Positions 53,410-62,022 of a stretch of 64,000 bases of DNA are shown in pieces (within the stretch, counting starts at the first letter, position 1; every line of letters begins with the position of its first letter). The position numbers and the translations under genes were made by a program. Location of the stretch: the NCBI RefSeq assembly GCF_001661595.2, contig NZ_LYPF02000014.1, positions 1-64,000 on the forward strand. Reading direction: 5' to 3'. The notes under the pieces are model-generated. The model was given only the letters and a program-made list of their open reading frames with translations. It was not told where the DNA came from and made no database searches. The stretch comes from Crocinitomix algicola (lineage in GTDB: Bacteria; Bacteroidota; Bacteroidia; Flavobacteriales_D; Crocinitomicaceae).

Positions 53410-54972
53410 ATGGCATTGCGAGGTACGGTAATTAAGAATGCAACAAGATATGCTTCAAAATGGACTGAAACCATTCCTTCTGAAAGCATTAAGCAACAAG
53501 AAAAACAATTAAAAAAATTGTTGAATAAAGCGAAGTCAACCGAATTCGGTAAAAAATATGGCTTCTCTAAGGTTTTAAAGGCCGAAAACATTGAAAAGGC
53601 TTATCGTGATGCAGTACCCGTCTATGACTACAACCTCATGTTTAATCAATTTTGGCATAAAACGTTAAGCGGTGTTGCTGATGTTTCATGGCCTGGAAAA
53701 ATTGAAAATTTCGCACTTACTTCTGGTACAACAGGATCGGCGAGTAAAAGAATTCCAGTGTCTAAGCAGATGATTCAGACCATTAAAAAGGTAAGTGTTA
53801 AACAAATATTAGGGCTTTCAAAATTGAATCTACCAGCCGATTTTTATGAGAAACAAATTTTGTTCTTAGGCGGAAGTACAACATTGGATCAAATCAATGA
53901 TCAATTTGAGGGAGATTTGAGTGGTATTGTTACAGGGAAAGTACCAAATTGGATCGCCCCTTTTTCGAAACCAGAAAAAGAAATTAGAGCTTTACGCGAT
54001 TGGGGACAAAAAATTGATGAAATAGTTAAAAAAGCGCCTGAATGGGATTTAGGGATAATTTGTGGTGTGCCTTCTTGGATGCAAATTTTAATTGAAAAAA
54101 TTATTGATCACTATGGGTTAAAATCAATTCACCAAATGTGGCCTAATTTAAGAATCTATGTTCATGGTGGTGTCAACTTTGACCCTTATATGACAAAGTT
54201 CAATGAGTTATTTAATTCTCAAGTGGTTTATTTGGATACTTATTTATGTTCAGAAGGTTTTTTTGCGTTTCAACCCGTAGATTCTGATGGAATGTATTTA
54301 TTAACGAAATCAAATGTTTATTTCGAATTTATTCCTTTTGACAAAGAACATTTTAACGCTGATGGGGAATTAATTAAAGATGAGAGTCTTACCTTGGCAG
54401 ATGTTAAAAAAGATGTGGATTATGCTGTTCTTGTTTCAACCTGTGCAGGAGCTTGGCGATACTTAATCGGTGACACCATTAAGTTTACAAATACTGAAAC
54501 TTATCGAATCAAGATTACCGGTCGTACGAAACACTATTTGAGTTTATGTGGTGAGCATCTTTCTGTTGATAATATGACTGATGCGCTCACCAAAGTAGCG
54601 TATAGAAATAAAGTAGAAGTAAGAGAATTTGCTGTTATTGGCTCTCAAACGAGGTCGGGTAATTTTAAGCATCAATGGTACTTAGGTTGTGATACACCTC
54701 CTTCTAAGGTAAAAGCTTTTAAAGATGAATTAGACTATGAACTTTCAATGTTGAATACCGATTATTTAATTGAGCGTAATTTTGCATTAGAAGAAATGGA
54801 TTTGGAAATTGTGCCAACACGTGTTTTTTATGATTTTATGAAGATTAAAAACAAGTACGGTGCACAGCATAAGTTTCCAAGGGTTTTAAAAGGTAAAATG
54901 GCTACAGACTGGTGCAGTTACTTAGCTTATACGAAAGAAGTTGGAGAGAATAAAAAACGGGCTATAATTTGA
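53410..54972 (+). CDS. GH3 family acyl-adenylate enzyme
   Basis: 520 residues. ATP/AMP-binding landmarks of the GH3 branch of acyl-adenylate enzymes: LTSGTTGSASKRIPVS near residue 98, VDYAVLVSTCAGAWRYLIGDTIKF near 335-360, and RTKHYLSLCGEHLSVDNM near 375. In plants GH3 enzymes join amino acids to jasmonate or auxin; in Bacteroidota the substrate is unknown. No adjacent acyl carrier or peptide ligase partner. Complete; the next gene follows 89 bases downstream. Confidence 0.9.
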   Translation: MALRGTVIKNATRYASKWTETIPSESIKQQEKQLKKLLNKAKSTEFGKKYGFSKVLKAENIEKAYRDAVPVYDYNLMFNQFWHKTLSGVADVSWPGKIENFALTSGTTGSASKRIPVSKQMIQTIKKVSVKQILGLSKLNLPADFYEKQILFLGGSTTLDQINDQFEGDLSGIVTGKVPNWIAPFSKPEKEIRALRDWGQKIDEIVKKAPEWDLGIICGVPSWMQILIEKIIDHYGLKSIHQMWPNLRIYVHGGVNFDPYMTKFNELFNSQVVYLDTYLCSEGFFAFQPVDSDGMYLLTKSNVYFEFIPFDKEHFNADGELIKDESLTLADVKKDVDYAVLVSTCAGAWRYLIGDTIKFTNTETYRIKITGRTKHYLSLCGEHLSVDNMTDALTKVAYRNKVEVREFAVIGSQTRSGNFKHQWYLGCDTPPSKVKAFKDELDYELSMLNTDYLIERNFALEEMDLEIVPTRVFYDFMKIKNKYGAQHKFPRVLKGKMATDWCSYLAYTKEVGENKKRAII

Positions 54973-55004
54973 AACATCTAAATACTTGCTTTAATTCTAA
55001 AAGT

Positions 55005-55037
55005 TTTGATGTTGGATATGATTATTTCGTATATTTG
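55005..55037 (+). promoter_or_regulatory. Bacteroidota promoter before the lipocalin-like lipoprotein
   Basis: TTTG at 55005-55008, a 21-base spacer, and TATATTTG at 55030-55037, 24 bases before the ATG at 55062. One of the best consensus matches in the window. Confidence 0.65.
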
Positions 55038-55061
55038 ATTTGTAAACTTAATTTTTTAAAA

Positions 55062-55523
55062 ATGAAAAAAGTATTGATGATTGCAATGCTTGCGTTAGTA
55101 GCAGTGGCTTGTAATAAAGATCAAAAAGCAGTAAAAAAGTTGGATGGAACTTGGGAACAAACTTCATTTAAGATTTTCTACGGTGGTGCGTCGTTCGAAT
55201 TAGTGGGTACGGAAGGGTTTCCAACAACAACTTACACTTTTAATAAATGTAAATTAAAAGATGAAGAGTTTTGTGAAGGATCAATCACGAATTCATATGA
55301 AGGAACTTCAGTAACTGAAAACATCTTGTATCGTGTAACAGGCGATGGTACTAAACTTGAATATAAAGAAGATACTTCGTCGGAAACAATTACGCAAATA
55401 ACCATTGATGAGTTAACTAAAGAGGAAGCTACTTTAGAAGTAGATACTGAGTTCGTAGTAGGAGAAGGTGAGGATGCTGAGGTGATTGAAATTGTTGCGA
55501 CAGTGAAGTTAGAGAAAAAGTAA
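55062..55523 (+). CDS. Lipocalin-like lipoprotein
   Basis: 153 residues from the ATG at 55062; a TTG much further upstream (54969) overlaps the previous gene and gives a non-signal N-terminus. Lipoprotein signal (IAMLALVAVAC), then KKLDGTWEQTSFKI, the opening strand of lipocalin-like Bacteroidota lipoproteins, and an acidic, strand-rich body. Second such small lipoprotein in the window (the other at 20434-20874). Function unknown. Confidence 0.75.
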   Translation: MKKVLMIAMLALVAVACNKDQKAVKKLDGTWEQTSFKIFYGGASFELVGTEGFPTTTYTFNKCKLKDEEFCEGSITNSYEGTSVTENILYRVTGDGTKLEYKEDTSSETITQITIDELTKEEATLEVDTEFVVGEGEDAEVIEIVATVKLEKK

Positions 55524-55545
55524 ACAGACGTTTATATAAAATGAA

Positions 55546-55574
55546 AAGCCTGATTTTCGAATCAGGCTTTTTTG
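55546..55574. terminator. Bidirectional terminator with UUCG tetraloop
   Basis: Perfect 10-base stem AAGCCTGATT / AATCAGGCTT closed by TTCG, T-run on the right, A-run on the left. Sits between convergent genes. Confidence 0.92.
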
Positions 55575-55577
55575 TAT

Positions 55578-57263
55578 CTAAAAGTTTTTATAAATCTGTT
55601 TTAATTCTTTTAATCGTCTTTGTTTACCTGGGTTTCGAACGTTGTTTGCCGAATTGGTATAATAAACATGTGTTTGTTCCAGGTAGATTATTTGTTGACT
55701 AATTCTCTCCTTCTCAGTCAGTGGTGTTCCATAAAGAGCAAGTTCGTCAAATAGATTTTTTGCAGTCACATGATAATCGATACGACCAAGGTAATCTAGA
55801 TCTGCATCACACATTATTTTTTCCAAAAGTGTTTTTGGTTTTGCACCATGTTGGGTCGCATAAATAATAGTTTCTATTTCGTTCATGTCTGCTTCACTAT
55901 AACCAAACCTTGGTGCAACATGTCGAAATAAATCAACACCTAACTTTTCATTGTCCTCATATCTAAAAATAAAACCGGAATCATGAAATAACGCTGCTGT
56001 ACGGACTAAAAATAATTCATGCGACGATAAATTCTCTAATTCTCCGTACTTTATAACTGCAGCCTCAACTCGTTCGGTATGTTCCCATGAATGATATAAA
56101 AGTTTTGGGTCAAGTTCGGCTTTTAACTTTGTCAAAATGTAGGTTCTCAAGCCTTCAAAATCTGCCGGGGGTAATTGTAAAGCTTTTCTCAAAGCTGCAT
56201 TTGGTATTCGGCCTTCGTTATATAAAGAATACTCTTTTTTAATTTCATCTAAAAAATACATCTCAATTTCTCCGGCATTTTTAACGGAAATTTTACCACG
56301 TGCGGTACAATTAAAATAGTCGGAAATATGCTGATAATAAGTACTGGAAATATTGATTTTGTTGGCGTGTGAATTTTGCTCACAACGCGCGGCGATATTC
56401 ACTGGATCACCCCACACATCAAAACTAAATTTATGCGTCCCAACAACACCCGCAACAATATCACCTGAATGAATCCCTATTCTAATTTCCCAATAATCCC
56501 TTCCTAATGCTTTCTCTGTTTCAATTTCTGTAATTACAAAATTTCGCATTTCAATTGCCGCTAATGCTGTTCTCAAGATCGGATTAGGTGATTTTTCAGT
56601 TACACCACCCACCGCCATATAAGCATCGCCAATCGTCTTTATTTTTTCAAGTTGATATTTTTGAATAATGGTGTCGAAACGTGAAAAATAGTCATCCAGT
56701 TTTTTAACCAATTCATCAGGTCGCATGTTTTTCGTTTTCTGCGTAAAATTCACGAAATCAGTAAATAGAATGGCTGTATTCGTTTTCTTTTTTGGGCTGG
56801 ATTTACCGTAAATGCTATATTCTTCAATTATTTGAGTTGGCAAAATACTTTCTAATAAATGACTAACTCGTTGGTGCTTAAAATAGAGGCGACGAAACAA
56901 TTGGACTTTTGACTTAACAATAGCAGGTTGAAAGGGCTTTTTTAAATAATCTGTTCCCGAATAAGGATGTTTAGGATCAATACCTTCTACTATTAAATCG
57001 TAATTCGATGACGTCACAATGATAGCAGCATCTTTTGTCTTTAACCCTTCTTTAACCTTTTTTAGAATAAATTCAGAAGAAAAGTCAAAATCCAAAGAGC
57101 AAATAACAAAGACAAATTCTTTTGTTTTTAATAGTTGACTGGCCTCATCAACGGAATTTGCAATAAAAATATTATGACCTGGATTTTCGATGTATGAAAG
57201 CAAAGCAGCTAATTGCTGCACATCATTTTCAACGATAAGAATATTAATAATTCGATCAAACAT
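55578..57263 (-). CDS. Pseudo-receiver, class III nucleotide cyclase and HD domain protein
   Basis: 561 residues, three domains. Residues 5-125 are receiver-like, but the phospho-acceptor position carries serine (S56 in FVICSLDF) and the acidic pocket is altered (IVENDV), so phosphorylation is doubtful. Residues about 150-320 form a class III adenylate/guanylate cyclase domain (AILFTDFVNFTQ and IKTIGDAYMAVGG with metal-binding aspartates; FDVWGDPVNIAARCEQ). Residues 385-540 form an HD phosphohydrolase domain (YHSWEHTERVEAAV, AALFHDSGF). Cytosolic, no membrane segment. Synthesis and breakdown of a cyclic nucleotide in one chain is possible but unproven. Confidence 0.88.
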   Translation of the reverse strand: MFDRIINILIVENDVQQLAALLSYIENPGHNIFIANSVDEASQLLKTKEFVFVICSLDFDFSSEFILKKVKEGLKTKDAAIIVTSSNYDLIVEGIDPKHPYSGTDYLKKPFQPAIVKSKVQLFRRLYFKHQRVSHLLESILPTQIIEEYSIYGKSSPKKKTNTAILFTDFVNFTQKTKNMRPDELVKKLDDYFSRFDTIIQKYQLEKIKTIGDAYMAVGGVTEKSPNPILRTALAAIEMRNFVITEIETEKALGRDYWEIRIGIHSGDIVAGVVGTHKFSFDVWGDPVNIAARCEQNSHANKINISSTYYQHISDYFNCTARGKISVKNAGEIEMYFLDEIKKEYSLYNEGRIPNAALRKALQLPPADFEGLRTYILTKLKAELDPKLLYHSWEHTERVEAAVIKYGELENLSSHELFLVRTAALFHDSGFIFRYEDNEKLGVDLFRHVAPRFGYSEADMNEIETIIYATQHGAKPKTLLEKIMCDADLDYLGRIDYHVTAKNLFDELALYGTPLTEKERISQQIIYLEQTHVYYTNSANNVRNPGKQRRLKELKQIYKNF

Positions 57264-57454
57264 CTGAGAGCTGTTACCTAAAGGTAGTAAAAAAACGATT
57301 CACTCAGGAAGTTTTTAAGTGTGTTTTGACAACGAAAACCTAAAGATGTTTATGTATAGTAATTACTAATAGAGTGGGAATTAGTTATTGATTTTACTTA
57401 TATATATATAGATAAATATGATTGAAATTTCATGGTTTTATCAATGCTCTGAAG

Positions 57455-57462
57455 TAATTTTG
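57455..57462 (+). promoter_or_regulatory. Bacteroidota -7 element before the peroxiredoxin operon
   Basis: TAATTTTG with TTTC 23 bases upstream and the ATG 33 bases downstream. Confidence 0.45.
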
Positions 57463-57495
57463 TAGAAATAATTTTAACCAAAAAAAGAAATTAAT

Positions 57496-58131
57496 ATGTC
57501 AGTAGTAGGAAAAAAATTCCCGAATATTACAGTAAACGCCATGAATGAAATGGGCGATACATTTGAATTAAATGTTTTAGAAGAAGCAGTAAAAAACAAG
57601 AAAAAAGTATTGTTATTCTGGTATCCGAAAGATTTTACATTTGTTTGTCCAACAGAATTGCACGCTTTTCAAGCAGCATTGCCAGAGTTCGAAAAAAGAA
57701 ACACAATTGTAATTGGTGCTTCATGTGATACCGCTGAGGTACATTTTGCTTGGTTAAATACAGCAAAAGATCAAGGAGGAATTGAAGGTGTAACGTATCC
57801 ATTAATTGCAGATACCAATAGAAATTTATCTTCTGCTTTGGATATCTTAGACGGAATTGAGCAATACGATCCTGAAACTGATGAATTTTCTATTGAAGGA
57901 GATCATGTTTCTTTCCGAGCGACTTACATCATTGATGAAGAGGGGACAGTATTTCATGAGAGTGTAAACCATATGCCATTAGGAAGAAATGTAAATGAGT
58001 ATTTGAGATTAATTGACGCTTTAGCACACGTTCAAGAGCATGGTGAAGTTTGTCCTGCAAACTGGGAAGAAGGTAAAGATGCAATGAACGCTAACCGAGA
58101 TGGTGTAGCTTCATATCTCGCTAATCACTAA
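57496..58131 (+). CDS. 2-Cys peroxiredoxin (AhpC/Prx1 type)
   Basis: 211 residues. Peroxidatic cysteine C51 in DFTFVCPTELHAF and resolving cysteine C186 in EVCPANWEEGKDAM, as in typical 2-Cys enzymes. Reduces hydrogen peroxide and organic hydroperoxides in the cytosol. No AhpF is adjacent; the thioredoxin-like protein 11 bases downstream is the likely reductant. Confidence 0.95.
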   Translation: MSVVGKKFPNITVNAMNEMGDTFELNVLEEAVKNKKKVLLFWYPKDFTFVCPTELHAFQAALPEFEKRNTIVIGASCDTAEVHFAWLNTAKDQGGIEGVTYPLIADTNRNLSSALDILDGIEQYDPETDEFSIEGDHVSFRATYIIDEEGTVFHESVNHMPLGRNVNEYLRLIDALAHVQEHGEVCPANWEEGKDAMNANRDGVASYLANH

Positions 58132-58142
58132 AAATCAATAAG

Positions 58143-58457
58143 ATGTTAAAAGAATTAGATCAAGATAATTTATCAGAATTAGTTGGCCAAAACGAACTGG
58201 TTCATGTGCAATTTTCTGCAGGATGGTGTGGAAATTGTCGAATCATGAAACCGAAATTTAAGAAGTTTGCAAGCGAAAAAGAATCGGCTCTTTTTGCATT
58301 AGTAGATGCGGAAAAATTTCCTGAGTCTCGAAAACTTGCAAAAGTAGATAACTTACCAACCTTTGCAACTTTCAAAAATGGAGAACTAGTTGACCAAATT
58401 CAAACCAATAAGGTTGATGTTTTAAAATCATTTTTAGATGAAACTTCCAATAATTAA
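58143..58457 (+). CDS. Thioredoxin-like protein (CGNC active site)
   Basis: 104 residues. Thioredoxin fold with VQFSAGWCGNCRIMKPKF (C29, C32; the usual WCGPC has become WCGNC) and the cis-proline stretch NLPTFATFKNGE. Probably donates electrons to the peroxiredoxin encoded before it. Overlaps the next gene by 20 bases. Confidence 0.9.
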   Translation: MLKELDQDNLSELVGQNELVHVQFSAGWCGNCRIMKPKFKKFASEKESALFALVDAEKFPESRKLAKVDNLPTFATFKNGELVDQIQTNKVDVLKSFLDETSNN

Positions 58458-58695
58458 AAAATTAACCAATTTCATTGAAGAGAAAGATGCGGATTTTGTT
58501 CATGAAACAATTGAAACACTTGAAATGCTCTCTGAAATTCCTTCGTTAAAAGATGAGGAATTAGATGTTATTGGCGAATTAATTTCAAACATGTACGGAG
58601 CAATTGAAGTACAAAAGCTAATCGATGAAGGTACACCTCAGAAGGACGCTTTAAATCAATTTATGCAACGTGTAATGGGAAGTATTGATAAATAA
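58438..58695 (+). CDS. Small DUF6952-like protein
   Basis: 85 residues, all-helical and acidic (IIKKLTNFIEEKDADFVHETIETLEMLSE, then GELISNMYGAIEVQKLIDEG). The first 20 bases overlap the thioredoxin gene in another frame. In Bacteroidota a protein of this type regularly follows the peroxiredoxin-thioredoxin pair, from recollection. No cysteine and no known function; perhaps an adaptor. Confidence 0.75.
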   Translation: MKLPIIKKLTNFIEEKDADFVHETIETLEMLSEIPSLKDEELDVIGELISNMYGAIEVQKLIDEGTPQKDALNQFMQRVMGSIDK

Positions 58696-58725
58696 TAGTC
58701 AGGATCTGATTCTAAACGAATTTTT

Positions 58726-58754
58726 AGGCGAACTACGGTTCGCCTTTTTTTTTT
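58726..58754 (+). terminator. Terminator of the peroxiredoxin operon
   Basis: Perfect 8-base stem AGGCGAAC / GTTCGCCT, loop TACG, then about ten T residues. Confidence 0.9.
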
Positions 58755-58764
58755 CATTGAAACT

Positions 58765-59505
58765 TTAGATTTCCCAAATTCCATCCTTTAAAACCCAGCC
58801 CGTGTTTCCGTTCACCTCAATTTCCACCCAGTTATCGTTAGAACGCTTAAGGGTTACTTTTGTGCCTTCAAAAATCTGGAAAGCGGTCGGAGCTGTTTCC
58901 GAAGGTGAGGGTTTAATGTCGACATAATCGGCAACGATAACTGCGTAATTTCTCTTAAGAATATAGGCTTTATGTTTAGCACCTAAAAATATTGTAAAAC
59001 AAAATAATCCCATTAAGATTAAGGTAGACGAGAGGGCTATGTTTTTCCGTTTTTGAAGTCTGGTAGTTCGATATATATAGAAACTAACTGCCAATAATAT
59101 ACTTGCGACAATACTCAATATTGCCCAGAAATTTATTGAAAAATTATAAAAATTTATTGCTAACCAATTCCCAATACCAACAGAGGTTTGATCTAATTTT
59201 TCAATCGTTTTAGCGTTGGCCAACTCGAGATTTTTTAGGGCATTTTTATTTCCGGGATTGATTTTCAAAACCTTTTCGTAGGCCCAAATCGCTTCGCCAA
59301 TTTCATCAAGTTTATAGTACGTATTTCCAAGGTTATAAAATAATGCAGCCGACTGTTTTTCAGCTCCTATAATTTTATTGTATTGTTTTAGCGCCTTTTC
59401 ATAATCACCATTGGCATAGGCTTCATTACCTGCAACAAAACTGCTATCTTGTCCATGAGCAAGTGATAAAAATAAACCAAACACAAATAATAATCGGTAT
59501 TTCAT
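58765..59505 (-). CDS. batE: BatE, TPR and SH3 protein of the aerotolerance operon
   Basis: 246 residues. Signal peptide (LLFVFGLFLSLAHGQ), TPR repeats at about 25-100 (AALFYNLGNTYYKLDEIGEAIWAYEKVLKINP), two membrane helices at about 125-175, and a bacterial SH3 domain at the end (IFEGTKVTLKRSNDNWVEIEVNGNTGWVL). Last gene of the Bat operon, 1 base after batD. In Bacteroides the operon helps cells survive oxygen; the molecular role is open. Confidence 0.88.
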   Translation of the reverse strand: MKYRLLFVFGLFLSLAHGQDSSFVAGNEAYANGDYEKALKQYNKIIGAEKQSAALFYNLGNTYYKLDEIGEAIWAYEKVLKINPGNKNALKNLELANAKTIEKLDQTSVGIGNWLAINFYNFSINFWAILSIVASILLAVSFYIYRTTRLQKRKNIALSSTLILMGLFCFTIFLGAKHKAYILKRNYAVIVADYVDIKPSPSETAPTAFQIFEGTKVTLKRSNDNWVEIEVNGNTGWVLKDGIWEI

Positions 59506-59506
59506 T

Positions 59507-61216
59507 TTAAATCAAATTATCAAGTTTGTGAATTAATTCTTCCGATGCCACAATCAGCGCCGCAATATTTTTTTGCTCTATCGGGGCAAATTGGCCAAAC
59601 TCAATTGCGTTCCAGATTCTTGTAAATTCAGCAATGGTATCTTCTTCTACATTTCTTTTGTTGAGTTGATTATCAATTTCCTTCTTGGTTAAATCCGATA
59701 AATTGACATTGAATTTAAGTTTAAAATACTGGATGTATACTTGTTGTAACGATCTTAACGTCTCTTTAGTGGCTAATTGTTCGTTTGAATGTTGTTTTAA
59801 AGGTTTTAGCGCAATAATGGCTTGCTTCAATGCATTTTTTTGTTGGATTTTAATTCGGCCTTCCTCTGAAAGATGATTTTTCTTTCGCCATACAATCAAA
59901 AAGAGGAGGGATAGGGCTAAAGGAGTTAAAATACCTCCATAATACGTCCAAGTACCAAAGAGAAAGTCGTCCGCTTCAAAAAAAGGTTTTGTTTTTTCTT
60001 CGATGTACTGTATTTCGTTTGCTATGGCGTTTTCATTTGTTTTAGGAATGATAGGTGTCGTAACACCTTCACCACGATTAACCTTGAGCGAATAGCCGTC
60101 CATAATAATTGGTTGTAACCTGCCTCTCTTAAGATCAAAATAATAGAGGGTATCGGCTGGAATTTCAAATTTGCCTGTTCCGGTAGGAACGACAGTGAAA
60201 GAATAAGTGATTTTACCTTTCATACCAGCTCGCGTAGCAGAAATAGATTCTGAAATTTCAGGATCATAACTGTTAAAAGAAACCGGAAATTTTGGGTTTA
60301 TCTTTACAAGCGATTGATCAATATTTCCCGTTCCTTCAATTGTTATTTTTAAGTCTACTGCTTCACCAATTTCAATTTCATCCCGATTGATTTCACTACG
60401 AATAGAGAAATCACCAACTAAGCCGTGAAAATTTTTACGATTAGAGCTATTTATTCCTTTAACTTTAATCTCTAAAGGATTGGAATAACTTTCCTTACGA
60501 AAACGATTAAAGAAATTTTGTTGAAACACTAGTGCAGCCCGGTAGGGTTCTAGTCTAACGGTTCCTTTTCGGTTGGCAAAACATAATTCCTCATATAATT
60601 TAATGGTAAAATAATTTACCCCATTGATTCGCTCTATTTCTGTTTGAAATTTAGTCTTGTTTGGATCTAAATTATGGCGTGTTATTCCTACACCGTCACC
60701 TAAATCAATACCCTCGAGAGTTTCAGGCCGAGCCCTTGAATAGTATTTAAGAGTTGCAATAAAAGGTTCTCCTTCGTATACTTCACTTTTGTTTGAGGTT
60801 AACCTCAAAAAATAGTCTTTGTTTTCAGATGGAGCCTGACCTTTACCTACTGCAATTGTAATTGGTTCGGAGGTTTTAGAGCCATCTTCACAACGCATCG
60901 TTACACCTTTTATAGTGTATTCGCCTTCTTTTTTAGCACGTAAAGTATAAACCCATTTAAACTCTTCTACTTTCGTGTATTTCCCGTTGATGTAGCTCGA
61001 GTAATTGGATTGATATGGATTAGGGCCATTTAATACCTCCAATCCACCAAAGTCGGGTTGAACAATTTCACAATCAAAATTATTCATAATCACTTCAAAT
61101 TGGAAGGGTTCATAAGCAGCAACAGAAGATTTGCTTACAGCTGTTTCAACGGTGTATTGTCCCCAAATAAATGGACTAATTAACGTGCAAACTAATATGA
61201 ATAATAGGTGTTTCAT
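59507..61216 (-). CDS. batD: BatD, periplasmic multi-Ig membrane protein
   Basis: 569 residues. Signal peptide (HLLFILVCTLISPFIWGQ), several Ig-like beta-sandwich units up to about 400 (YTVETAVSKSSVAAYEPFQFEV, FSIRSEINRDEIEIGEAVDLKITIEGTGN), one membrane helix near 430-448, and a cytosolic helical tail to 569. Typical BatD (oxygen tolerance) size and order. Adjacent on both sides in the operon. Confidence 0.9.
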   Translation of the reverse strand: MKHLLFILVCTLISPFIWGQYTVETAVSKSSVAAYEPFQFEVIMNNFDCEIVQPDFGGLEVLNGPNPYQSNYSSYINGKYTKVEEFKWVYTLRAKKEGEYTIKGVTMRCEDGSKTSEPITIAVGKGQAPSENKDYFLRLTSNKSEVYEGEPFIATLKYYSRARPETLEGIDLGDGVGITRHNLDPNKTKFQTEIERINGVNYFTIKLYEELCFANRKGTVRLEPYRAALVFQQNFFNRFRKESYSNPLEIKVKGINSSNRKNFHGLVGDFSIRSEINRDEIEIGEAVDLKITIEGTGNIDQSLVKINPKFPVSFNSYDPEISESISATRAGMKGKITYSFTVVPTGTGKFEIPADTLYYFDLKRGRLQPIIMDGYSLKVNRGEGVTTPIIPKTNENAIANEIQYIEEKTKPFFEADDFLFGTWTYYGGILTPLALSLLFLIVWRKKNHLSEEGRIKIQQKNALKQAIIALKPLKQHSNEQLATKETLRSLQQVYIQYFKLKFNVNLSDLTKKEIDNQLNKRNVEEDTIAEFTRIWNAIEFGQFAPIEQKNIAALIVASEELIHKLDNLI

Positions 61217-61218
61217 AA

Positions 61219-62022
61219 TTACCAGTCTATCTCTTCGGATTTGCCAGTTCCGACAACTTTTTCTTTGTCTAACTCTTTCTGTACTTGTTTTTCTTTTCTA
61301 CCAGCAGCTTCTAAAATTCTTCTGGCTTCTTCTTTTGTTATAGGTTGATTTTTAGGTTGACCATTTTGTTCCTGTTTTTCATCTCCCTTATCCTTATTAT
61401 TCTGGTCATCTTTGTTGTCTCCTTCTCCTTGATCTGTTTCTTTCCCGTCTTCACCTGGGTCATTTTTATTTTCTTCTTTTTTGTTTTGATCTTGTTTATT
61501 TTGATCGTTTTGATCTTCTTTATTGTCTGAGTTTTTGTTCTTGTCGTCTTTATTATCTTGATTTTTTTGGTTTTCTTGATTTTGTTTATCCTGTTCTTGT
61601 TTTAATAATTGGGCGTAGGCTAAGTTATAGCGCGTTTCTTCATCTTTTGGATTCGCTCTCAAAGCATTTTTATAAGCCGCAATTGCATCATCTAATTTTT
61701 GATGTTTAAAATAAGCGTTACCCAAATTATGATAAGCCCATGATTGATCGATCGGTGCCGGTGCTATTTCAGCAATTTTTTCATACTGTTCAATCGCCTT
61801 TTCAAAATCTTCTAACCGAACATTGGCATTTCCTAAATTATAATTCGCTTTAAAGTTTAAAGGGGAATCTTCAACTGCTTTTTGATAATAATAGACGGCA
61901 TCTTCAAATTCTCCATTTTCATAAAACACATTGCCTTTGTACCAGTTTTTTTTAAGTTCATTTTGTCCGAAAGAAAGTCCTGCACAATGACACATAATAA
62001 ATATGACCAAAAGTTTTTTCAT
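61219..62022 (-). CDS. batC: BatC, TPR protein with polar low-complexity tail
   Basis: 267 residues. Signal peptide (LLVIFIMCHCAGLSFGQ). Three TPR units at about 25-140 (NELKKNWYKGNVFYENGEFEDAVYYYQKAVEDSP, NYNLGNANVRLEDFEKAIEQYEKI, AYHNLGNAYFKHQKLDDAIAAYKNALRANP). Residues 148-225 are a striking Asn/Gln/Lys/Asp/Glu run; the end is helical (EEARRILEAAGRKEKQVQKEL). Overlaps batB by 4 bases (ATGA). Confidence 0.9.
   Translation of the reverse strand: MKKLLVIFIMCHCAGLSFGQNELKKNWYKGNVFYENGEFEDAVYYYQKAVEDSPLNFKANYNLGNANVRLEDFEKAIEQYEKIAEIAPAPIDQSWAYHNLGNAYFKHQKLDDAIAAYKNALRANPKDEETRYNLAYAQLLKQEQDKQNQENQKNQDNKDDKNKNSDNKEDQNDQNKQDQNKKEENKNDPGEDGKETDQGEGDNKDDQNNKDKGDEKQEQNGQPKNQPITKEEARRILEAAGRKEKQVQKELDKEKVVGTGKSEEIDW

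Noticed and set aside
54969-55061. TTG-initiated extension of the 55062 lipoprotein
   Set aside because: It overlaps the GH3 stop and the predicted promoter, and would bury the lipoprotein signal peptide.
57399-57410. TA dinucleotide run before the peroxiredoxin operon
   Set aside because: Short AT repeat in an AT-rich gap; no evidence of function.
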